Assembly: GCA_963575745.1 (NCBI GenBank)
Contig: CAUYUJ010003891.1
Span: 1,225,017-1,286,016 of the forward strand
Source of the DNA: Prorocentrum cordatum
Lineage: Eukaryota; Sar; Dinophyceae; Prorocentrales; Prorocentraceae
Length of the DNA stretch: 61,000 bases
Direction of reading: 5' to 3'
This document shows positions 11,218 through 21,486 of the stretch, piece after piece. The translations under genes and the position numbers were made by a program. Numbering within the stretch: the first letter of the stretch is position 1; the number at the start of each line of letters is the position of its first letter. The notes under the pieces are model-generated. The model searched no databases and was not told the DNA's origin. It saw only the letters and a program-made list of their open reading frames with translations.

Positions 11218-11892
11218 GAGGAGGAGGATGGGGGCCCACCCACGATCGCATTGGGGGAGGATGAGGATAATGAGCGATAGAAATATTAAGATCACTATTA
11301 GGCCGAGGACGCCAGCAACAAACACATACAACATTCAGACAACCCCCAACAACCAACACATATAACACACACCTATGTATGCATATACACATGTGTACAC
11401 ATGTCAATGTAGATTGTATGCATGCGTATATCTACAGATAACACGCGACATAGGGCATTCAGATCCTGAAGCTGTGGCTTAGTTTCTGTTGATATCGGCC
11501 CAGCCCCGCGCCATTTGATAAGTGCATCCCTGGCTCTCAGGTTGGATCCCGCTGGATTGGGCGCCTTACTGCAGCACTCGTATTCTTGCGTTGGCACTGT
11601 CGCTGGTGGGCAGACGAGATGTGCGCCATGGGGCAGGGCTTCTCGCATTGATTTGCTAGTTAACTTGTTGCGTTCTGGATTGGCATTTGGGCATGGAGCT
11701 GAAGTCATAACCCTCGATCCCCCCGACAGCTAGATGCGCGTTGGACCATGGGGCCCAACGCACGGCTCGCTGCTCTCTGTTTCTATGCGGCGGTCTTCTT
11801 TAAGGGGGTCTCTGCGATGTACAGTAAGCGCCCGCAACATTACTACGCGCGCCTCTTGAGCCTTGAGGGTTTGTCCCCCATCGAGGATTTAG
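11218..11892. other. Unassigned interval within locus A
   Basis: Begins with a GGAGGA run and an AT-richer stretch with ACATGTGTACACATGT-like palindromes (about 11389-11410). A 72-residue frame at 11515-11733 is weakly protein-like. Probably intron. Confidence 0.3.
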
Positions 11893-12212
11893 GTGGGGAT
11901 GTTGCGAAGAATAAATGAGTTCTTCGTTTCCCTGTTGAAGGGCGCGGCACCTGATGTATTAGAGGGCCATGCAGCCATTTTGGATGCTGAGGCCGCTGTG
12001 CCAGGCGCGCCCGGTGGCGCACCAGGCGCACTGATGTTGGCAGCGCCACTGATGCCAGCGCCTGTGATTCAACATGCCTGCGCAGGCATTCCCATTGCGT
12101 GCGTTCTTCCTGGCGGCAGGTCGGTCACAGTGCATTGTGATAGGATGTCGCACGAATCGAAGCGCCCCCGTGCACATGCGCAATGCAGCCGACATGCCGG
12201 CTGCCGGCTAGA
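11893..12212 (+). pseudogene. Locus A segment 9
   Basis: Reads …INEFFVSLLKGAAPDVLEG…, an Ala/Pro-rich linker, then …VHCDRMSHESKRPRAHAQC… with a Cys-His cluster (CSRHAGC). The frame is left at a T run near 12212. Confidence 0.5.
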
Positions 12213-12383
12213 TTTTTCACTGCGTTCCCTATCCCGAAGAGTTGCGTGGCGTTCTTGTTTGCGCGGCATGAAGTAGGATCTGGCATTCCACCAGGTGGAA
12301 GCAAGCAGGGTCACCAGCATGCGCCAGCGCCGCCTGATCTGGTAAAGAAGTGGGAGGATCATCTCCCAGATAGGGACGACTGA
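12213..12383 (+). pseudogene. Locus A C-terminal segment
   Basis: Continues segment 9 after a one-base frame change: …FPIPKSCVAFLFARHEVG… to …VKKWEDHLPDRDD, then TGA at 12381-12383, the likely natural end of the protein. Confidence 0.5.
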
Positions 12384-12424
12384 ACTGATTTGAATTTCCC
12401 GGCCTCGATAATGATGGTTCACGC

Positions 12425-12700
12425 TGAAAAATATGGTTTCGAGCGAAGGGGGCGGGCGGGGGGATGGATTTGTTTGTTGGGGGGTCGAGCGGGGGGGGCC
12501 TGGGGGGGGGTGGGAAAGGAGGTCGGGGTCGCAAGCGTCGCAAAACCGTCACGGAAAATGCCGCGGGACCGTCGCGGAATTGTCGCGGAAGTGTCGCGGA
12601 ATTGTCGCGGGGCGTCGCGGGGCTGTCGCGGGGGGTTGGCGGTGGAGGGGGGTGGCGGGTAGCCAGCGGGGGTCGCCCCAGGGGGTCGTGGGGCTTGGAT
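12425..12700 (+). repeat. G-rich stretch with GTCGCGG tandem repeat
   Basis: Poly-G runs at 12450-12520 are followed by seven or so degenerate copies of (AATT)GTCGCGG at about 12555-12640. A related GGGTCGCGG array lies at 45.5 kb and, inverted, at 55.93 kb. Confidence 0.75.
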
Positions 12701-12849
12701 TGGGAATTGCGAGGTTGTTTGGAGGCGATTTTTCACAATCCCACGTTGTCAGGGGGTTCGTCGCGCATTCGTTCAGCGATGAGGTCACGAAGTAAGCGTT
12801 ATGTTGCGTTCTCGCTTTTTTTTGTTTCCGACGGGCTTGCGAGGCTTGG

Positions 12850-13450
12850 AGAGGGCCCCCAATATGGCTCCATGGCGGCCGCAGGAGGGGCCCAGGGCGC
12901 CCCAAAAGGGGCCCCAGAGGACCCCGAGACAATCCCAAAGAGTTCCACATTGGAGACCAGAGGTTCTCTGAAAACCACAGCAGGTCTCAAGGCAACTGCG
13001 CGTCTGCTCGCAGAGCCCACGGTCTTCATTTTGGCGCGCCTTTCTCGAGTCTGCGGGCGCCAGAGGGCGGCCAAGGACCCCTCTGGGGCTCTTCGGAGGC
13101 CCCCGGGCGGCCCCTGGAGGGCCCCGGGGGGCCCCGCGAGGGCCCCGACAGATTCCAACAATGGCCCAAGGCACCCCAGAAGGGCTCCAAGCAAGGCGCC
13201 CCAAAAGGGCCTCTGGGTGGCCCCAGGAGGGCGCCGAGTTGGACCAACGAGCAAGATGCACGGCAGGCGTTCGTGCATCTTGATTTGGCGCTGGTCACGG
13301 GTCTTTCTCGACAGCCAAAGATGGCCCCCCGATGGCACCAATGCGCCCCCAAGACGGCCCCAGGATACCCAGCGTGGCCCCGACATGGTTTTAAGAAGAC
13401 CCCGAAAGGGCCACAAGAGGACCCAGCGGCACACAGTTGGGCTTGGGCCC
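12850..13450 (-). repeat. GCCCCAAG-type dispersed repeat
   Basis: Degenerate GGCCCC, CCCCAGG and CCCCGAG units (complement of TCTTGGGG), interrupted at about 12960-13060 and 13230-13300 by non-repeat sequence. Confidence 0.75.
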
Positions 13451-13849
13451 TGATGGCTTGAAGAGGATACCATTTGAATGTTGTGGCATACAGTTGGGCT
13501 TGGGCCTTCCTTCAAGTCCCCCCGAGGCTCCAAGGTCCTTCGGCTGGCGGAGGGTGCGAGGCACGTCAGAGCGCGCTCGCGCCCTAGGGCCTTCGACTGG
13601 CCCCGAGAGGAGGCCGCCGAGGACATTCCCCCGCGAGGAGCTCCCTAACGCCCCAGAGGTGTAAACGGTCATTGCACTATGTTGCAATGCATTAATGCGT
13701 TGCCATGTCGGCCCAAAGCGCCCAAGGTTGGTTTCGGGGCGCTGCGGGCGCTCAACCTTCGTGTCAGAGCGCCGCGGGCACTCGAGATGCGCGACGCGGG
13801 CAGAGTGGGGGCACGCGGCAGAAGCCGAACGCCGGGCGTGATAGGATGG
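13451..13849. other. Spacer upstream of the methyltransferase-like gene
   Basis: The phrase ACAGTTGGGCTTGGGCC occurs twice, near 13435 and 13491. No convincing exon is seen. Some may be 5' exon or untranslated sequence of the next gene. Confidence 0.35.
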
Positions 13850-14868
13850 GCGTGATGGCGACGATGCGGCCGCAACGGTCGCCGAGGCTGAGTGGTTCCA
13901 GGCAGACAAGCACACAGAGGCCATCCACCAGTACGTGACAAACACGCAGTCTGAAAGGAACACGCACATGGTGGACATGTTTTTTTGCGAGCCAGCACGG
14001 CCACGCAGTGTTCGCACAATGTGGGTATCAAAGTGCAGCTGTGGATATGATACTCGATCCGTGTCGCGACATTTCCACAACATATGGCATCTTTATGATA
14101 TTGCCAATGTGCCTCAGGACCACCTTATGTATTGTTTATATACTTGTCGTCGTCTGTGCGCAGACGTTGCCGCGCGATCCCTTAGGCAACCTAACCAATC
14201 AGAAGGTGCGCCTGAGTAATTTGAGTGTCGAGAACGTTTGCGTGATACTGTTTTGCGTCATCAACAGGGGCGTTAGCGTGATCGTCGAGCAGCCAGCAAA
14301 TTCTTGGATGTTCAATCACCCACGCAAGCCGGACTTGATTGCAGTGAGTAATGGCAAGCTGAAAGCAATCACGACGTGGATGGGTTGCTTTGGCCATGCC
14401 ATGGCTAGGTGCACGCACTTGCTAAGCAACGTGCCAACCGCCCGATTGCTGGTTCGCACCATGGACAGGGATAAGTGGAAACTTCAGCACCCAGACACAA
14501 GTACGCTCTGGAACGAGGTCGGTGGGAAATTGAGTGGGGGCAAGCGCCTCCACGAGAGCGCCGCCTATACGCCGGCTTTCTGCACTGCTATTCGCGCCTC
14601 ATGGGGGGAAGCATTTCAAACGAGTCGGTTCGTCAGGGCCCCCGCCTCCTGTTGCGTCACAGCAGGCCCATGTGGTTGCACTGCCTGTTCTGTAGACCTT
14701 GCTAGCTTGCACGTCACAAGAGACGCCTGCTGGGTTCGGCACATCTTCGACATGACTAAACCAATGCGCGTACATAAACACTTGTTCCATGCATTCTACA
14801 GGGTAGCATCATGCACGCATGCATGCAGCGCAAACTATAGTAGCGTAGTGGCAAGCCAATGCTCGTAA
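13850..14868 (+). CDS. Divergent cytosine-methyltransferase-like protein (multicopy family)
   Basis: Block 1 (13850-13993) reads …ADKHTEAIHQYVTNTQ… and …HMVDMFFCEPA. Block 2 (from about 13999) reads HAVFAQCGYQSAAVDMILD, resembling the SAM-binding Gly-rich start of a methyltransferase. Block 3 (from about 14162) reads DPLGNLTNQKVRLSNL, then RGVSVIVEQP, WMGCFGHAMA and GGKRLHESAAYTPAF. From memory this order fits a family common in dinoflagellates that carries a Pro-Pro-Cys motif between blocks 2 and 3. That motif is missing here, and a 52-base interval (14110-14161) ending in GTGCGCAG may be an intron or a deletion. A one-base frame change near 13995 separates blocks 1 and 2. The C-terminal 90 residues have no recognised domain. 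Catalytic activity is doubtful. Confidence 0.5.
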
Positions 14869-15130
14869 CACATCGGCATGTATATGTATGCCGTGCTAAA
14901 TCTGCTACTAAAGTTATATGTATGTGTATGTATATACATATATGTGTGTGTAGATGTGCACCAACGCACTATAGGGTCATTCAATCGCTTCGCGCGTTCC
15001 CCCAACCCTTCTTGTTATCTAGGTGTCGTGGGGCCAACGCTCCCGCCGTTGCCAGCCTTTCCTGGGTCGTGGGCAATGCTGTCTCTGGGGGCGTCTCTTG
15101 GCTGTGTCGGCTTAACACCCCTCCGCAGGG
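14869..15130. other. AT-rich spacer between genes
   Basis: TATGTATG/TATACATA-rich stretch at 14876-14960, then ordinary sequence ending in CACCCCTCCGCAG, a good 3' splice site just before the first block of locus B. Confidence 0.45.
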
Positions 15131-17762
15131 GGCCCGCAAGTGTTTCCAATGCCGTCGTCCAGAGAGATCCGCTTGAACAATGAAATGTTGGCACATGCTC
15201 CAGACGCTGTCCGGCAAGGTATCGTTGCCCCCATGGCCGGTCGGGCCCTGGGGCAGTTGGCCCCTCGCGCGTGTCTGCAGGGCCAGTGCGACGCCTCTGT
15301 CGCCACGCCCTGCGACGCAGGCTCCGCGGTCGGTGCCCGTTCTGCTGGCTGCGTGGAGTACATTTGCGAGAAGTGCGAGGAACCCGCGACCATCGGCCAG
15401 TCGTGCGCGGTGAACAAAGACAAACCATTCGACGAGCGCAAGTGCGTGGGTTGTGCCACCGCGGATCGCAACCTCCAGCGCAAGAAGCCGATGGAGAGTT
15501 CCAAGAAGAGAAGTCCAAGGAGCAGCAGAAGGTGCAGCACTATAAGGAACGCAAGGGTCAGAAGTTCTCTGCGTTCGAGATGGGCGACCTTGAGGCGAGC
15601 AGCGTCGAGGCCGACTCCAAGAAGAAGGGGGCGCGAGGTTGACAAGTGCCGCCCCAGGTCCGCGCGGCAGGGCGGGCGAATCGTCGAGGATCCGTCGAAG
15701 CAGAGCTGGGCGCCGCAGCCGTGGGGCGCCGAGTGGAAGCGCGTCCTGAACGATCCTGCCACAGACAAGAATTACGTGAGGGGCCAATGGTGCGCCGGGA
15801 AGTTCGAGGGCGTCGAGGTGAAGCAGGGCCAGTCGAAAAAGATCATGACCAACATCGAACGCAAGTGCTCGGCCGAGAGTGCCGACCATTTGGGCCATCT
15901 CGCTGCGGAGGCTGGTGAAACAAGTAAGAAGTGGATGGGGGCGAGCTCAGCGATCGCGCCGGCAATAGCTACGGCGTCAGAGCAGTCGCAGCCCTACGCG
16001 CCCATGGAGGGGGAGGTCACGACCCAGGTGCACGATGCGAAGTTCTTTGCGTCGCGCCAACATGACATCGCAATGATAGCGCACAGAGGTCAGGAGCAAT
16101 TGAAGGGCGAGCCACAGAAGGCCCCCGCCCCGACGAAGCCCACCGAGCAGAAGGCGCGGTCGAATATGGTATTGCAGCTCGCGCGGGGTGCTGAAGTCTC
16201 CCAGCAGAGGTTCATGGTGATTGCGTCAGTCACCGCGAAGCGCGAGAAGATGGGCAACGCCAGTGCGGAGTCGATTGGCATGGATGACATGTCGGAGGAG
16301 AGCGCCGAGGAGATGTCGGCCACGTCGGAGAGGTGCCGCCGCACTTGCGATATCCTGAAGCAGAAGAGCGGCGCGTGTGCGACTCGCTGGGCGCCTATGC
16401 TCAAGCCGACGGACGAGGGGCCTTTTCAAGCTGAAGGCCACCGCCGGCGAGAAGCAGTAGTGGACTGCGCCGAAGTCTTTCGACCAGACGGTCAAGGATT
16501 TTCAGGAGAAGCTGAAAGGGCCCCACCGACAAGGTCAAGGGCTTCAACAAGGCGGCGGAGCTGGCGAAGAAGAACAATGCCAAGCAGAGCGCGGCCGCTC
16601 TGCGATCCGAGCACTTGGCGGACAAGATGAGCCGCGAGCTCCAGATCATCCCGAGGCCGATTGGTTTGCCCAACATCTGTTTTGACTCTCCTCCGTCTCA
16701 TCTCATCTCTTCCTCCTTCTTTCTCCTCCTGCCCCCCCCCCCCCCTCTCACATCTCCCTTCTTTCTCCTCCTGCCCCTCCTCCTGAGTTTCCTCCTTTTT
16801 CTCTTTCTCCCCCTCCGCTTCCCGCTCCTCCCCCTGCCCCTCTTCTTCCTCCTCCTCCTTCGCAACTCTCTCTCGTTCTTCCGCCCTGGCCCGTTCCCTC
16901 GCCCGCGCTCCTTCCCTTTCCCCTTCCGAGGCTGGGGCCGCGAAAAGGGGGGGGGGATTGCGCCATGGGCCCCAGAAGGTAGCGCCACTCCGCGCAGAGT
17001 GCCGGCGAGGAGTTGGCCCGCAACGTCGGCTCGAAGTTGATCGCAGGCCATTTCTCTCACGGCGCGGGCGCGCCCGTCGGCGCTGAGGCCGGGCTCTTGA
17101 AGGCGGCCGCGGTCGAGGAGGTGATCCAGCTTCCACACGGCAAATCGCACTCGCAGTGGGTCGAGAACTACATCGAGAAGAATGGCCTCGAGGGCGCCGA
17201 CAGCGACATCGTGAGTCCTCAGGCCACCACTGCGATCGCGAAGATCATCCGGGCTGCAATCGACGCCAGCGTGTTTGGCAAGGTCGGGGGCGCGGAGGCT
17301 GTCAACAACGCCTTCAACCTGCAGTTCTGGAACAACACGCAGGAGTGGTCCCAGGTGGCGTTGACTCCGAAGTGCCTGCCAGAATGTCGTGTCACGCTGA
17401 AGGGGAGCGGGGGGGTGTTCGGTGTGGAGCTCGCTGCGATCCAGCCCCCAGCCTTCTTGGGCAAGGGGAAGTCGATTGGCTCCATGGGCGTCGAGGCTTT
17501 CTTCGGCTTGGTCAAGAACAGTGGCTTCGCCGCTTTCAAGTCCGAGCCTGGCGCGCTCATGATCACCCCACCGGGCTACGTGGCACGCGGCTTCCTCGCC
17601 GGAGAAGACTCTTGCGAAGGCATTCGCTGGTCTTTCGCGCGCCCCGAAGCCACCCAGCAGGAGCGCGAACTCATCATGAGCGACATGAGCCAGGCGATGG
17701 AGGAGTTCGGGATTGACTCGACCATGAAGGCCGTCTCCCACGCGCTCGGAGCAGATGCGTGA
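15130..17762 (+). CDS. Locus B: Cys-rich N-terminus plus conserved-looking C-terminal exon, unknown function
   Basis: Block 1 (15130-15490; first ATG 15149) carries a zinc-binding pattern, ICEKC, then QSC, then KCVGC. Block 2 (15490-15643) is Lys/Glu-rich in another frame (…EEKSKEQQKVQHYKERKGQ…). Block 3 (15644-16450) returns to the first frame (…WAPQPWGAEWKRVLNDPA…). Block 4 (16459-16677) is Lys-rich. A 320-base pyrimidine-rich intron follows, then the terminal exon. Two compensating frame changes at about 15490 and 15643, a TAG near 16459 and a one-base change near 16527 suggest decay or assembly error. Family is unknown; a nucleic-acid-binding role is a guess from the Cys pattern and basic charge. 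Confidence 0.5.
16678..16997 (+). other. Probable intron of locus B (pyrimidine-rich)
   Basis: C/T-rich across about 16680-16930, then a G run and the 3' splice site CTCCGCGCAG. An in-frame TAG at 16980-16982, just upstream of the downstream frame, supports an exon start here rather than read-through. Confidence 0.55.
16998..17762 (+). CDS. Locus B terminal exon
   Basis: Open frame of about 254 codons ending TGA at 17760-17762, with mature protein composition and no low complexity. Segments …SKLIAGHFSHGAGAPVGAE…, …AFNLQFWNNTQEWSQVAL… and …PGALMITPPGYVARGFLAG… stand out. The last, with a preceding Gly-rich strand region, faintly recalls the second half of a cupin barrel but lacks metal-binding His, so this is only a suggestion. 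It is the best-preserved piece of the locus. Confidence 0.65.
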   Translation, partial: SAGEELARNVGSKLIAGHFSHGAGAPVGAEAGLLKAAAVEEVIQLPHGKSHSQWVENYIEKNGLEGADSDIVSPQATTAIAKIIRAAIDASVFGKVGGAEAVNNAFNLQFWNNTQEWSQVALTPKCLPECRVTLKGSGGVFGVELAAIQPPAFLGKGKSIGSMGVEAFFGLVKNSGFAAFKSEPGALMITPPGYVARGFLAGEDSCEGIRWSFARPEATQQERELIMSDMSQAMEEFGIDSTMKAVSHALGADA

Positions 17763-18419
17763 GAGACAGCGTCGATGCGTGCATAAGGACACTGCAGTGG
17801 TGTACTTTTTGATACGCTGCGCATGCCAATGCACTTCAGCTAGCTGTCAGTGCGCTTGCGAGGCTATTATGCCCCAGCATGTCCTGATATAGCTCAGGCT
17901 GGATGTTGTTGTTCCTCTCTGCTCGCCCTGCTCTTCTTTGAACTGTTGCTGCGCCCTCTCCCCTCCTGAGCCCCCTCCCTTTCTTAGTCGTAGCCTTCTC
18001 CCCTCCTCGTCTGCCGCCCCCTCGCGTCTTTCCTGTTTCTTCGACAGCTTTCTCCTTTATCTCCTCCGCCTCCGTCTGCGAGTCTTGATCCGTCGCTCTG
18101 GAGCGGCGGGTTCAGGGGCTGAGAAGTGCGCGCGGCACCAGGTGTCATAATTTCCAAAGACATCCGCGCCGCTAGGATGAGACGAACTCGCCTGTCGTGT
18201 CGTCGTTTGGCTGACCGGCGAGTTGGCCGCCCACCCGACGCACGCGCCATGATCTCACATCGTGCTGCCATTTTTTTCATGCGTGGATGTTTGGCCCGAG
18301 AGTTGAGCTGCTAGATCTTTCGGGCAGACAGTCGTGGGCCCACGCATGCCGAACGCGTCGAGGGATGACATTTGCGAGGTTGAGACGCCGACCGAGCCTC
18401 CTCAGCGAGTGGTCGACGT
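17763..18419. other. Spacer, no gene assigned
   Basis: CT-rich stretches at 17920-18060. Short open frames occur but none is convincing. It may contain an intron or the 5' end of the exon that follows. Confidence 0.35.
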
Positions 18420-18701
18420 GCTCTGGCAGGGCTTTACGTACCCTGGCAGATCGGCAACCAGATGCAGGCCAAAACCCATGCTCTGTTCGACGGGCCCAAC
18501 ATACACATCGAAGAGAAGCGTTGCCAGCAGCCGATCCGAACTATCAAGCAGCACCTCAGACAGGCTCCCAAGTTCAGGAAATCCTCGAGGTTCAGGCCCG
18601 CGACTGGAGCTTGGCTGCGCAAGCTGGGCTTGAAGGCGACTTCGCAGAAGATGATGGCGGTTGTCGTGTCACCCGAGGTTGTTGTGATCGCGATCGACTG
18701 A
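18420..18701 (+). CDS. Locus C: short terminal exon, unknown
   Basis: Frame of 93 codons ending TGA at 18699: …GLYVPWQIGNQMQAKTHAL…, …EEKRCQQPIRTIKQHLRQA…, …LRKLGLKATSQKMMAVVV…. Composition is basic and helical. No start is visible, so it is probably a last exon. Function is unknown. Confidence 0.45.
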   Translation, partial: ALAGLYVPWQIGNQMQAKTHALFDGPNIHIEEKRCQQPIRTIKQHLRQAPKFRKSSRFRPATGAWLRKLGLKATSQKMMAVVVSPEVVVIAID

Positions 18702-18824
18702 GGATCGGGGTCCATGCGCCTGTTTGTTTGCCGGGCAGTTCGTTTAGTTTCGAGCCGCTGGTGTTCGGCTCTTCTGTTGCTGAAAGAAACGCGCCGTGGC
18801 ACGGCGTGTCACGCGCAGCATGCG

Positions 18825-18955
18825 CGTGCACGCACGCACGCACACACGCACACACACGCTCACACACGCACACACGCGCACACACGCACACACGCACACA
18901 CACACACATCACATACACGCGCACACAGACACTCACACACACACCCTCGCACTAT
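18825..18955 (+). repeat. AC dinucleotide repeat
   Basis: (AC)n with CGCAC interruptions. Confidence 0.95.
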
Positions 18956-19017
18956 TCCACTGGCATGCGTCATTCCGTCGATCGCCAGGGGGCTCTTTCT
19001 TGTTCTCTTTATCTCTC

Positions 19018-19024
19018 ATTATCG

Positions 19025-19056
<32 letters not shown>

Positions 19057-19211
19057 ATCTTTATGTTTCGCTTGTTTTTTTATCTCTCTCTCTCTCGCCC
19101 TCTCTCTCTCTCGCTCTCTCTCTTTCTCTGTTTCTGCTTCCTTCTCCCTCTCCCGCTCTCGCTCTCTCGCGCTGCCTCTCTCCCGCGCTCTCTGTCCCTC
19201 TTCTCTCTCTG

Positions 19212-19252
<41 letters not shown>

Positions 19253-19350
19253 TGATTCCTATGTCTTCCTCCTCCTCCGTTCCCTCCTCCTGCCCCCCCC
19301 CCCGCCCCTTCTTTCTCATCCATCTCTCCCCCCCCCTCCCCCCCCCCCCC
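19018..19350 (+). repeat. TC microsatellite and pyrimidine tract
   Basis: (TC)n with TTTC/CCCTC interruptions to about 19255, then CCTCC and poly-C runs. Confidence 0.93.
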
Positions 19351-19359
19351 CCACGCTCC

Positions 19360-19734
19360 GCCGCTGACTTGATCAAGCCGCTTCGGCCCCAGAGAACACG
19401 CGGCGCCTGCGGGGCACCCCTTCGCGATGCCAATCGCGATTGCGCGTGCTCGCGCGCGGGGGCAAAGCCCGCGCTGCAAGTTCAGCGCTCGCCGGGCAAG
19501 TTGCCCCTTCCGAGGGCGCGATCGCGCGATCGACGCGACGAGCGTCGCTCAACATGCACTCTGCAGCGCGGGGCGCTGCGCCGCGGGATTTTCGCGGCAG
19601 CGCATCAGATTTCCACGCGCTCAAAAATCTGCGCTTGATCACTAAGTTCGACTCTTGCTAGTCCCAAGCAATTGTGAATGTCGCATTTGCGACTGAGGCG
19701 AGTCCATCTTGTACCTTGCGGGTTCGCTGCCTTC
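19360..19734. other. Unique spacer outside the left inverted repeat
   Basis: GC-rich with several CGCGATCGCG-like palindromes (about 19430 and 19520). No gene is supported. Confidence 0.4.
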
Positions 19735-19870
19735 CCTGGCCTCCAGCGTCGTGAGAAACTCACGACGCCTCAAATGTCGTGAGTTTTTTGTTCGTCGTGA
19801 GTTTGTAGAATTTGCTTGGCGTGTCGTGAGTTTTGTTTTGATGTCGTGAGTTTATTTTTTATGTCGTGAG
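19735..19870 (+). mobile_element. Left inverted-repeat arm with GTCGTGAG cluster
   Basis: Bases 19735-19786 match the reverse complement of 41713-41764 at 48 of 52 positions; all four differences are transitions. GTCGTGAG occurs at 19748, 19776, 19794, 19823, 19843 and 19863, and its complement at 19759. Multiple short copies near an element end are typical of subterminal transposase-binding sites in CACTA-type transposons (family knowledge). That this is an element end is inference. Confidence 0.6.
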
Positions 19871-20079
19871 TTTTGGTGTTTAGCCAATCATGTTGTGGGC
19901 TCTGACAAGTCTTCCAATTCGTCTATGATAACATCACGATGCAATCATGTTGTGGGCTCCTACAAGTATTCCAATTCGTTGTTGACAAGTGCCCTGTGGT
20001 AATGTCTAGCGCCACATGTCCGACTATGACAATCACGATGTTCCAGTGCCCATGTTCCACGTAGAATATCGATGATCGC

Positions 20080-20620
20080 ATCTACGATCTATGTTAATGC
20101 CCAGGGTGCAACCTACTGGAACATCGGGGGTGCTCGAAAGACCCACCCTAGGTGGGCCACGCGCGTGCACGCGCGCGCAATCGCGACATTCACGATCCCA
20201 TGTTGAGGCTGTCGGCATAGCTTCCACGGTGCCACTCCGTTTTCGGGGTGGTACGTGTCACCCGCGTGCTTCTTCGAGGTGAATTTCGCATGGCGCCGCT
20301 CGCGCGCACACGTCCGCGCGCGCAGAAGAACCGTGCATCGCGTCGCAATCCAGCTATGATCCCATGTTGAGGCCCGAACTACAAGTGAAACAATAGGTTT
20401 TCACCATTCAGTTTTCGGGGTGACACGTGTCACCCGTGCGTTTCTTTGTGGCGGTGCCCGCATATAGCGCCGCCCGCGCGCGCGCAAGAGGACGGGCGCG
20501 CGCGTGTCACAATGTATGATATCATGCTGGGGCCCAGGATGCGAGTGAAACAATTGGTTTTCAACATTCATTTTTTGAAAGTAAGCAGGTCATTTCCACG
20601 CGATATCGTCATCTGGCGCC
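20080..20620 (+). repeat. Tandem repeat of about 162 bp with CACGTG palindrome
   Basis: GAT-(4 bases)-ATG(T/C)TG(A/G)GG starts at 20194, 20358 and 20518, with a partial unit near 20086. Each full unit contains TTTTCGGGGTG and a palindrome; in the second unit GGGTGACACGTGTCACCC (20418-20435) is perfect over 18 bases. Units also carry alternating CGCGCG stretches. Confidence 0.8.
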
Positions 20621-20739
20621 GCGTGCGCGCGCTCGTGTAGAACAGCACATAACTTCCAATTTGCACTGCTCGGGCTAGAGAGTTTTGTCGGTGCGGCGCA
20701 GCGCGAACGATACACTCTAACACCATCATTGTTTTCCTC

Positions 20740-21006
20740 ATCCTGCTCCTCCTCCCCTCCTCTTGCCTCCTCGCTCCTCCTCTTCCTCCTCCGCCTCCTC
20801 CTCCTCTTCCTCGATCCTCCTCCCCATCCCCCTCCTCTTCCTCTCCGTGCGCCGCCGCGTGTGCTCGGGCCCGCGCGGGTCCCCGCGCGGGCGGGGCGCC
20901 CAGCGCGAACGCCGCGCGGCGGCGGGCGCTGGCGCCGAGGCGGGGATCGAGGAGGAAGGGGGGGAAGGAAGAGACGGATGAGGAGGAAGTGGAGGAGGAG
21001 GAGGAT

Positions 21007-21038
<32 letters not shown>

Positions 21039-21125
21039 GGAGGAACAAGAGCAGGAGGAGGAGGAGGAGGAGGAGGTGGAAGAGGAGGAGGAGGAGGAGG
21101 AGGAGGAGGAGGAGGAGAGGAGGAT
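20740..21125 (+). repeat. CT tract, GC-rich core, then GAG tract
   Basis: CTCCTC at 20740-20850, a GC-rich centre, then GAGGAG at 20970-21125. The two tracts are complementary to each other and could pair as an imperfect hairpin. Confidence 0.8.
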
Positions 21126-21145
21126 CACGCAGCCTCGGGCCCAAG

Positions 21146-21486
21146 ATGGCCCGCTCGCCGCCCGAGCGGACCCTCTCGCGGTCCTGCTCGCGGACGCCGC
21201 GCGCGGCCGTCCGCGAGCGGGATGAGAGGGCCCAGCGGACCTTCGGGCCCCCCGTGGGCTGGGGGCCCTGGCCGGCAGATCTGGTGGCCAGGTGCCCACA
21301 GCCCACGCCGCGCCATCCGGGCGACCCGCCGTGGCACCACCCGCCGCCATGGCAGCGCTCCTTCGAGGAGGAACTGCGGCGGCGGTGGCCCCCCCATCCA
21401 CCCTTCCAGAGCGGGCTCAGGTTGCCGCCTGGGGGGTGGATGGGCGGCTGGCCCGTCCCAGGGCCCATCAACGAGGAGCGGATCAG
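21146..21486 (+). CDS. Gene D exon 1
   Basis: From ATG 21146 the frame reads Arg/Ser-rich, then …GPPVGWGPWPADLV…, …WQRSFEEELRRRWPPHPP…, ending PINEERI(R). It ends ATCAG|GCGGGC, a GC donor at phase 2. Confidence 0.55.
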
